In this document: in pieces, positions 39,266 to 46,640 of the stretch
How the letters are laid out: each line of letters starts with the position of its first letter
How positions within the stretch are numbered: the stretch's first letter is position 1
Origin: Lichenostomus cassidix
Lineage: Eukaryota > Chordata > Aves > Passeriformes > Meliphagidae
DNA length: 64,000 nt
NCBI GenBank assembly: GCA_008360975.2
Contig: CM039211.1
Span: 53,002,600 to 53,066,599, forward strand
Direction of reading: 5' to 3'
Notes under the pieces: generated by a model
Told to the model about the DNA's origin: nothing
Seen by the model: only the letters and a program-made list of their open reading frames with translations
The model's database searches: none
Made by a program: the position numbers and the translations under genes

Positions 39266-39528
39266 TGTTGGAAAATATAATTTTCCAGCAAAATTCATGC
39301 TAACCGAACAGAGCTGAGCAAGGTTTCAGTGTTCCCAGGCCTCAGTGAAATTCCGACAAGCTGCAGTAGTTGTTTGCCTGAGAATGTTTTGTGGGAAGAA
39401 TGCCATGAGAAAGATTAGGAGTCAGGAGTGTTATGAGAAAAGAATAAGGGAGTTAACAAGAGAATCCCTGAATGTGTGAGAACAGCTGCAGGTGTGTGTG
39501 TATCTATAATTAGAAATATCTGTAACAG

Positions 39529-39535
39529 TATATAA
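39529..39535 (+). promoter_or_regulatory. TATA box of the 5' LTR
   Basis: TATATAA near the U3/R border, 23 bp upstream of the poly(A) signal, is the expected core promoter. The same sequence is present in the 3' LTR (42368-42374). Confidence 0.8.
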
Positions 39536-39551
39536 GTCTCTCGTTTGGTGA

Positions 39552-39557
39552 AATAAA
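39552..39557 (+). terminator. LTR poly(A) signal AATAAA
   Basis: AATAAA shortly after the TATA box. In the 3' LTR the equivalent copy (42391-42396) would end the transcript. Confidence 0.8.
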
Positions 39558-39625
39558 ATTGGAGCTTACTTTATATCTCATATTGAGAGTGCTGTGAGTT
39601 TTCCCCCGCGCCGCATCTCGTTAAA

Positions 39626-39644
39626 TGGTGACCTCCGACGTGAT
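39626..39644 (+). other. Primer-binding site, tRNA-Trp type
   Basis: TGGTGACC, one extra T, then CCGACGTGAT follows the LTR after two bases (AA). It matches the complement of the tRNA-Trp 3' end used by avian alpha-type retroviruses, except for this single inserted base. First-strand DNA synthesis would start here. The placement confirms the LTR boundary. Confidence 0.85.
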
Positions 39645-39902
39645 ACGGAGCGAGCTACGGACCCTGACAACGGAGTTTTACGACCCGGCTTCTGAGAGCG
39701 GCGCGAACGGAGAGGTGCTAGAGGAGTGCAGCCTCAGCGTGTCGTGTCTTTGCCCGAATTGGCAAAGGTCGGAAGACACAGGTGATTACCTGCCTACCGT
39801 GAGGGCTATAACTCGGTATACTGCACAACTCTGGCAACTTGCGAGCCTCGATCGAGTGCTTAGACGGTGTTGACCAGGACCTGAAAACCAGCTGGACCCA
39901 AA
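39645..39902 (+). other. Proviral leader (5' untranslated, packaging region)
   Basis: A 258-bp CpG-rich leader lies between the primer site and the gag start. It contains a perfect 7-bp stem with 6-nt loop at 39748-39767 (CTTTGCC / GGCAAAG), extendable by G-U pairs, which is a reasonable candidate packaging hairpin. The abundance of CpGs, which decay quickly in methylated repeats, supports a young age. An 82-codon frame starting inside the primer site (39625) is taken as chance. Confidence 0.6.
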
Positions 39903-40514
39903 ATGGAATCAGAGGTAGCCCGAATTTTATTGTTATGCTTTTTAGAAAAGCACGAACTCAGTAGCCTGTTTTATTTGGCTGGCCTGATGGCAGTAGGACA
40001 AGCTTATGGATTTTTTACAAATCCTATTACAGTATTCAGTGTAACAGAATGGTTGAATTACGGAGCTGTTTTACTTTTGGACTGTGATAAAATTGCAAGA
40101 AAGCTTGGCAAATCATGGAGTAAAGTTGTAGCCTGCTTACAAATACATGCCACAGAGCAAAACCTTACGTGGCTCACAGCGCAGGACATAGTACCCGCAT
40201 TAAGCAGAGAAAAGCCTGTGAATTACTGTGCCGCTTTTGATATGCGTAATACTTCGGCAGCCGCGGCACAGCTGCCAGGGAAACCCCCTCCGCCAGGGAG
40301 GGGGGGGGAGAGACTGCTGATAGCCGAGAATTTAAAGTTGCTCGATTGGATGAAAAATCTGTTCCTGTCTCAATATATCATAGAGTATGGCAATGTTACA
40401 ACGAAAAACATCTTAGCTGCTTTGTTTGAGAGAGTCACTGTTGGACTTTTGCCAGAACAACTGAATATTTTGTTTAGAACGAGCTCCGATATCGCGGGTA
40501 AAGAAACAGAGTAA
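39903..40514 (+). CDS. gag: Gag-like ORF, matrix-type N-terminus, 203 aa
   Basis: The first ATG after the leader, in good context (AAAATGG), opens 203 codons without interruption. The first ~100 residues are a helical, leucine- and tryptophan-containing segment of the size and position of a matrix domain. A proline/glycine-rich linker follows (PGKPPPPGRGG near residues 126-136) and may correspond to a late-domain region, then a further helical ~65 residues. No capsid major-homology region is visible and the frame is far shorter than a usual Gag. An internal deletion removing most of capsid is inferred. It stops at 40512-40514, while the nucleocapsid zinc knuckles lie in another frame downstream. 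Whether the protein is made is unknown. Confidence 0.7.
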   Translation: MESEVARILLLCFLEKHELSSLFYLAGLMAVGQAYGFFTNPITVFSVTEWLNYGAVLLLDCDKIARKLGKSWSKVVACLQIHATEQNLTWLTAQDIVPALSREKPVNYCAAFDMRNTSAAAAQLPGKPPPPGRGGERLLIAENLKLLDWMKNLFLSQYIIEYGNVTTKNILAALFERVTVGLLPEQLNILFRTSSDIAGKETE

Positions 40515-40824
40515 CCAGAACTCATCCCGATGTTACCGATGTGGGAGTGAGAGACGCATGCAGAAAAACTGTAGCAGAAAAAGTTGGTGTTTCTACTGTA
40601 ACAAAGATACTCACAGCACAGAAGCTTGCAAAAACAAAAAGAACAAACAGAGGGTGACCAGTGACCCGGGAGCAGCGGCGGCCCCTGCCCTGCGGCACGC
40701 CTGTGGAGGAAGTTGTTCCAGCCGTGGCTTCTGGCCGAATGACAACCAGAGCGGAAGTCCCAGAGGGTACCCCGGTGGGCGGAGTCGCGAGCCATCCACG
40801 CCTCCTTCCCTGCCCCAACTGTGA
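40465..40824 (+). pseudogene. gag: Nucleocapsid-like zinc-knuckle region, different frame
   Basis: The open stretch (119 codons between stops) overlaps the end of the gag ORF by 50 bp in a +1-shifted frame and lacks its own suitably placed start. It encodes two CCHC zinc-knuckle segments. The first (40531-40572) has Cys, two residues, Cys, but arginine (CGC) where the zinc-binding His belongs, then the last Cys. The second (40591-40632) is complete, with spacing CX2CX4HX4C. A basic lysine-rich tail follows, then a proline/glycine/arginine-rich end. Retroviral nucleocapsids use these knuckles to bind genomic RNA. The frame difference is not the -1 type used for gag-pol, so it most simply reflects an indel. 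Confidence 0.75.
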
Positions 40825-42090
40825 TGCCTGTGGTGAAACTCTAAACTCTACTACTCCCCAAAAATGAGGAAATGATTGACAGCTTCAGCAACGAACCAGA
40901 ACTAACCAACAGCGTTGCCAGCAGAAACAGCCTGAGCAGAATGGAGCAGATCGGCTCTTCCTTCAGCCTGGCTGCACTGACACCGAGACCAAAGCAATTT
41001 ACTAATAAAGAAGCATTATAACAAGATATTATCCTGATAAAAAAAATAATAACACCTTGAATACTAAAAGCCTTAAATGAAAATTGAATTTTGCTAAAGC
41101 ATTTGTGTGTATGTGTGAATGTTGTAGGCCTACTGAGAGTGTGTTGAATGCTTTAATGTGTAAATGAAGGCTGTGACTAATGAGAATGTGATTTTGATTT
41201 CTTGAGAGTTTTAATGTGTGAATGAAAACCTGTGAGTAAAGTTATACTAAATAGTTTAAATTACCTGTTAAGTATCTTTAGTTAAACATAGATTCTGTTA
41301 AAGTTAAGTAATAGTGAATTTAAATTCTATTAAGTTGTAAGTTCTGTTAAAGTTACAATTCTGTTAAGTAATATCAAGTGATGTTAATTTCAAATTCTGT
41401 TAAGTTTTAAATCTTGTTAGAGTTAAGTTGTTAAGATAATATTAATTTTAAATTCCATTATAGTTAAGTCCTACTTGTTAGTTTAAGATAAGAGTTATTA
41501 AGATTAAGTTTTATTCATTTTTAGTGATATTAATTTTAAGTTTTAAATTTGTTAGTTTATATTATTATTCACAAAAGCTTTGCAGTTTTATCTTTCTTAG
41601 TTAAAGTCAAGTAATAATATCTACTGTTTTCAAATATTTCATCTCACCTTATATAGCTATCTACAAAAATAGTAACATGTTAAGATACTCTCCTTATTGA
41701 TATTAATCAAAGCTTGTTTATAAGATGTTCTAAGAAAACCCTTCCACTTAGCACTTAAGCTCTGGCCAAGCTTTAGTTCTAACTGGCTGGGAAACATGCC
41801 ATGAGTCTCAAAATGTTTTGCATCAAAATATGATCAGATAATTTTCATTTACCAAATTGAGTTTATAAAAGCTAAACCTTCTTCCAAGTAAACTTAGAGT
41901 CCTTGTCCGGAAAAGGTTCTCTAAGCTTTACCTGTGAAGTGCATGTTTTCAGTAATGACAATTTCTAGACCATGGCAACATATCTAACTAGTGAAATTTC
42001 CTTAGGTAAATTTATAGCAATTCTAATAATAACAATAACTTATAGCAAAGTAAATTAATCTGATAACGAGACAATGTCTGTTCTCACAAC
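40825..42090 (+). other. Proviral noncoding interior, AT-rich
   Basis: Where polymerase and envelope would lie there are about 200 bp of moderately GC-rich sequence (to roughly 41020), then over 1 kb of A/T-rich sequence without an open frame. Between about 41220 and 41600 words such as AATTCTGTTAAGT and GTTAAGTTAA recur irregularly, suggesting a decayed tandem array. Nothing resembles reverse transcriptase, integrase or envelope. Confidence 0.7.
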
Positions 42091-42104
42091 AGAAACGGGG
42101 GAAT
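42091..42104 (+). other. Polypurine tract
   Basis: AGAAACGGGGGAAT sits directly upstream of the 3' LTR. The purine run with one C and the G-rich core are the usual plus-strand primer of retroviral DNA synthesis. Confidence 0.8.
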
Positions 42105-42462
42105 TGTTGGAAAATATAATTTTCCAGCAAAATTCATGCTAACCGAACAGAGCTGAGCAAGGTTTCAGTGTTCCCAGGCCTCAGTGAAATTCCGACAAGC
42201 TGCAGTAGTTGTTTGCCTGAGAATGTTTTGTGGGAAGAATGCCATGAGAAAGATTAGGAGTCAGGAGTGTTATGAGAAAAGAATAAGGGAGTTAACAAGA
42301 GAATTCCTGAATGTGTGAGAACAGCTGCAGGTGTGTGTGTATCTATAATTAGAAATATCTGTAACAGTATATAAGTCTCTCGTTTGGTGAAATAAAATTG
42401 GAGCTTACTTTATATCTCATATTGAGAGTGCTGTGAGTTTTCCCCCGCGCCGCATCTCGTTA
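42105..42462 (+). mobile_element. 3' LTR of the provirus (358 bp)
   Basis: Same length and sequence as the 5' LTR except T at 42305 for C at 39466. It is followed directly by the GCTCCC duplication. Confidence 0.96.
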
Positions 42463-42468
42463 GCTCCC
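42463..42468. repeat. Target-site duplication GCTCCC, right copy
   Basis: Exact match to 39260-39265; first bases of the resumed CR1. Confidence 0.9.
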
Positions 42469-42916
42469 TCCGGACTCACTCCAGCAGTTCCATGTCCTTC
42501 CGGTGCAGGAGCCCCAGAGCTGGACACAGCACTGCAGGTCTCACCAGAGCAGAGCAGAGCAGAGGGGCAGAATCTCCTCTCTTGCCCTGCAGCCCACGCT
42601 GCTTTGGATGCAGCCCAGGACAGGATTGGCTTTCTGGGCTGTGAGTGCTCATGGCTGGACCATGTCCAGCCTCTCACGCCCAGCACCCCCGGGTCCTTGG
42701 CAGGGCTGCTCTGATCTGTTCATCCCCAGCCTGTGTTGATACCAGGGTTGTTCTGACCCAGGTGCAGCACCAGCACTTGGCCTTGTTGAATCTCAAGAGG
42801 TTCCCAGTGGCTCCCTCCTTGTCCAGGGACCTTGTCCAGGTCCCTCTGGACAGCATCTCTCCCTTCAGGTGTTTTCAGCTGCACCACTCAACTTTGTGTC
42901 ATGTGCAAATTGTGCA
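42463..42916 (-). mobile_element. CR1 LINE (minus), part right of the provirus
   Basis: This resumes the CR1 with its characteristic complement. Landmarks are CTCCAGCAGTTCCATGTCCTT, CCCAGAGCTGGACACAGCAC, GATGCAGCCCAGGACAGGAT, GGCTTTCTGGGCTGTGAG, GACCCAGGTGCAGCACC, TTGGCCTTGTTGAATCTC and a GTCCCTCTGGACAGCATC block. On the minus strand this is the C-terminal part of the reverse-transcriptase region and the start of the 3' end. Similarity fades at about 42916, the 5' truncation point. Confidence 0.93.
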
Positions 42917-43487
42917 GCATTTCTAAAACAAATTCCCAAATGTTAAGACCCACAAAAATTTTGAACTTTGATATAATTGTGCCATTTTTTTCTCTTGAAA
43001 ACTTACCAAGTTTGATACAATTATTTCAAAAATGCCTATTTAAGCATTTTGCTTGCTGACAAAAAGACTCTTTCCCCATCTAACTTACAGTTAAAACTGC
43101 AAGCTGCAGCCCCACAAGTTAAGGCTCTCTCACTGGGCCTGGAGCAGGTTGGAGGAGGCTGCTGTCTTCTCTTGACATAAATTCACCGGTGAGCCTAATA
43201 ACTCAGGGAAGTACAAAATTGCTTGAGCTACATGGTTGTAAAACCACAGCCGTGCAGTGGGGAATCAGGCATAGGCTGCTAATTTCACACCAATGGGGAA
43301 AAGAATAGGATTTTAAAGTTAATTAAAATCAAAAGAACCCTCTAAATTATGTCTGAAGATGTTGGAGTGAAAAGGACAGAAGGCAGACAGAAGGCAGAAT
43401 ATTTAAGGCAGACAAGTGAACCAGCCATGGTAGAAAATGGTAAGGCTTGCTTTTGGCCTCACTGTTTTTCTTGCAGCTAAGGAGACT

Positions 43488-43518
43488 TACTCATGAAGGA
43501 TCTGCTCCTTCATGAGTA
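43488..43518. repeat. Perfect 13-bp hairpin
   Basis: Arms 43488-43500 and 43506-43518 are exact reverse complements around a 5-nt loop (TCTGC). The stem is too short for a typical microRNA precursor. Confidence 0.9.
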
Positions 43519-43867
43519 GGCAAGATGCAGGCAGGGTCTGGAGCCCTTGTACCCTAACCTCAGGCAATTCCAGCTGAGTTTGTGCATTGCCTGGAACTGG
43601 GTACTGGAGACGTCTCCGGACTATTCCTTGCTGCCCACAGTGTTTGACAACCTACTGGCAAGGGGAAAGCCCCAGTCTGGCCTCTCAGGCACTCCAGGTG
43701 TCCAGAGGCACATGAGGAGAAATGTGCTGAGGACTGCTGTTCACATAGGCACAGGCAGCTGGTGATGGAGGATCCGTGGGATGTGACACCAGACCAACTC
43801 TGCCACAGGAAGGGGTCCCACAGCTGGCAGGGCATGAGAGCACAGGGAACTGCTGCAAAGGGGAGAG

Positions 43868-43915
43868 GGAACCTCCATTTCTGGGGGGGGCTGCAGGATG
43901 GAGGAACCTCCATTT
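43868..43915. repeat. Short direct duplication, 35-bp period
   Basis: GGAACCTCCATTT occurs at 43868-43880 and 43903-43915, followed by similar G-rich sequence in both copies. Confidence 0.7.
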
Positions 43916-44483
43916 GTAGGGAAGCTGTGGGGTAGAGCATCCCTTCTGTGTCCCCCCAGAACACAGGTGTTTTTTTCCTGCTGGGGTGATGCCCTCTGGC
44001 AACAGCCTTCATCCAGCAGCTTCTGCTAGAAGGGGATTTCTTTGTGCAGGCTGGAGAATGCATGAAACCTGAACAAGTCCTCCCTAAGGAGCTCAGCTTT
44101 TTATTAATCTGTTGCTTGGCACCATTGGCCAAATTATGGTCTCATTTGAACCTGCATAAAAACTCCACTAGAATCCCACAAAAAATGCAGGTTTATACTC
44201 TGGTAATCTGGAAGAGTTTGATCCTATAGTTTTATAATACTATGACTTCAGTTTTACAAGTTCTTGGGGGAAAGACCAATAGTATTTGTATTTCCTTGGT
44301 CCAAGTTTTAAGTGCATTTTGCTGCAATACCTTAAATTAAGTATCTTTCAGAAGTGTAGATCTCTCAGATCAATATATTCTACTCTGTCTGCGAATGGTG
44401 ACCTAACATCCCAAGCCATGCAGGACCCATAAAGCACCAGTCTATTATTACAGCATTTCACCTCAGTGAATCTAGCAGCTCTT

Positions 44484-44526
44484 ACCATGTTATATACCAC
44501 ATTACTCTCACCATGTTATATACCAC
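44484..44526. repeat. 17-bp direct repeat, 26-bp period
   Basis: ACCATGTTATATACCAC occurs exactly at 44484-44500 and 44510-44526 with similar flanks, so the event is a recent tandem duplication of about 26 bp. Confidence 0.85.
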
Positions 44527-46129
44527 TTTCCAAAGGACTCAGCAGCCAGTCGGCCCACCTGTCTGTGGACTGCCTTGCTGACACTTCAGTAAGTGGGTAA
44601 TTCACTGTCTTGTCATGACATCCAGGCTTTCTCCAGGTGATGCATTGCAGATCATCACCTCCTTTTTTTTTTTTTTTTTTTTTTGGCAAAAGGAATCATT
44701 GCCAAAATCGCATTAGTATATTTTCAGTGAAATTGTCTGGAAACCTACTTTTTTCCAGCTCTTATGAATGGTTTTCTAACAAAACAAGGTGATTTTTCCT
44801 CCTGTGGGTGGCAGTTTTACATCTAACAGGGTGTTGTCTTGTCACAACAGCAAAGTGTAGCAGGATGGGGACTTGTCACATGCATATTTTTGGGAACATG
44901 AAGAGTTAAAAGCCCTTGGATTTCGAGCCATAAAACTGCCTGTGCAAGTAGACTAGTCGGACCAGAAAATTCACCTTGCAAAGAGGGAGATGGGGACAGT
45001 GGGTGTCAAGTACATACGAGAACTTGTTCTTCTTCCTAATGCTCCATTTTTCCAGCTCTGAGATCCAACAGGAAAAGAAGGAAAGATCATCTTTTACTCC
45101 AAGTGGGAAAGACATCTCTGGAAGGATTAATGGATGTCCTGCCTCCCAAGTTTTGGTTATGCCACTAAGCATGCATTCATGATGGAAAGAGTTGCTGTTG
45201 CAATTTTACTAGAAAATATGCTACAGCAGTAGCAGAGAGCCTTAAAGCACTGAACACTAAAACCACAATACAAGTAAAAACGGAGTAGAGAAATTAAAGC
45301 TCTCCACTGAATAGAATTTGTTCATAACAAGAGAGGGAGTTGCAATTTAGTCATGGTTGAATGTTTCCCATTTCCTCTTAGCACTCACAGCTCCTTTTTT
45401 AAATTGGGCTTTTGTGGAGAGAGGTATTGGAATTCTCCAAGATTTTGTAAATATGCTTGCTTTATGCTGAAAGCATTTCATTTGTCTGGTCCCTCCATGA
45501 CACAGCCTCTAACTCTGCCCTGGATGCAGTGAGATGAAGTAGGCTTCTAATTTCATGGCTGAAGTCAGAAGAAATAGTATCTACCCAGTTCCCTGAATAA
45601 AAATTGCTCTCTAATAGAAACCTCCTGGAATTCTGCTTTTGTATCCTCAAATGGATTGGGATGTGAAGATCCATTTGGGTGTGCATGATCTTTGTATGGA
45701 CTGAAAAACAGAATACCAGAGTTGCTTGATAAGATATAAAATTATAATAAGAGATTGAGTCACATAAAGCTTTTCACTGCCTTCCTCTTTTATCCTTAAT
45801 CTGTGTTCTAGACGTGTCTGTGGAATCTAGCTTGTCAGTGTATGTAGGTACAATCTGATTCATGTTGACATCTTGTAAAGACTGGGGAGGTGTTTTTCAG
45901 GCAGCTGCAAGGACAATTCTCGGGGAGCGGGAAGAAACACTGTATTATACCCCCTTTAAAATGAGCTTTTAAAGGTTACTTCATTTGTACAGCATGTCCA
46001 AAGACATCATAACTAAACACCAGCAAGAAGCAGAGCCAAGAGAGGGTTAAGGAAGTCAGTGATGCCTAATGTTAACATCTTTCCTCTTTTTTCAGCTTTG
46101 TAAAAGATAAACGTTTCAGATTTCAATCT

Positions 46130-46640
46130 GTGGTTCCCAGCAGTGCTTTGAAAACACTGCAGTAGGCCTGCAAAAATCGCTAATGCTGGGCCAAGCTGAG
46201 ATAATGCGTCTCAGCAGGAATGACATAATGTCCTAAAAGAAGACTATGATGTAATGCATATCTCACAAATCAGAGCCAATTTCCGTTAGAAAGCCTTGAA
46301 GTCTAGCACTAATACTGCAGTATGCAAAACTTTGGGGGTTTAGATCTTTTTTCTTTTTATTTTTAAAGAATGATTTTGTAAGGCTTACAGCACTCACACA
46401 GTCTGTCTCAATTACTGGAGAAGCTACTCTCTCGTTCCACCCTTTCTTGCTATTCAGGTGCTTACTGAAAGCCATTAAGCATTTCACCTTGGTTGAGGTG
46501 CCTGCAGTACGTTAATATGAACACTGTAATTTATAGCATTAACATGGCTGTTTATGCAGGTGAGGCATAAAGCGTATATAGCATATTACAGTAAATCCCG
46601 CTTAATGAAGGTGTTATGCAGGGATTTATTAGACTCAGTA
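46130..46640. promoter_or_regulatory. Candidate conserved noncoding element
   Basis: Repeat-free sequence has many homeodomain-like TAAT/ATTA cores, near-palindromic words (around 46143-46163) and ATGCATAT/TTATGCA octamer-like words. Composition resembles developmental enhancers. This is inference without alignment. Confidence 0.2.

Larger units (their letters stand above)
39266..39623 (+). mobile_element. 5' LTR of the provirus (358 bp)
   Basis: Begins TGTTGG and ends CTCGTTA. It is identical to the 3' LTR except at 39466 (C here, T at 42305). It has a TATATAA box (39529-39535) and an AATAAA signal (39552-39557), so U3 is about 260-290 bp, with a short R and U5. The 3' terminus is TA rather than the usual CA in both copies. 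The single difference shows recent insertion. Confidence 0.96.
39266..42462 (+). mobile_element. Non-autonomous ERVK-like provirus, two LTRs
   Basis: A 3197-bp element runs in the order 5' LTR, 2-nt spacer, primer-binding site, leader, gag-like frame, zinc-knuckle region, AT-rich noncoding stretch, polypurine tract, 3' LTR, flanked by GCTCCC on both sides. There is no protease, reverse transcriptase, integrase or envelope sequence in any frame. The internal part is only 2481 bp, far below the several kilobases of a full retrovirus. The primer site and 6-bp duplication place it near avian alpha/betaretrovirus-like (ERVK) elements. It lies opposite to the minus-strand CR1 it interrupts. Near-identical LTRs, intact cis signals and undecayed CpGs in the leader suggest recent movement using proteins supplied by a relative. 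Confidence 0.92.

Noticed and set aside
39625..39873. 82-codon frame beginning inside the primer-binding site
   Set aside because: It starts in the primer site, precedes the well-placed gag ATG and has no Gag-like character; taken as a chance opening through the CpG-rich leader.
43560..44132. 190-codon minus-strand frame
   Set aside because: GC-rich patch with few stop codons on both strands; peptide rich in Ser, Cys and Pro without motif.
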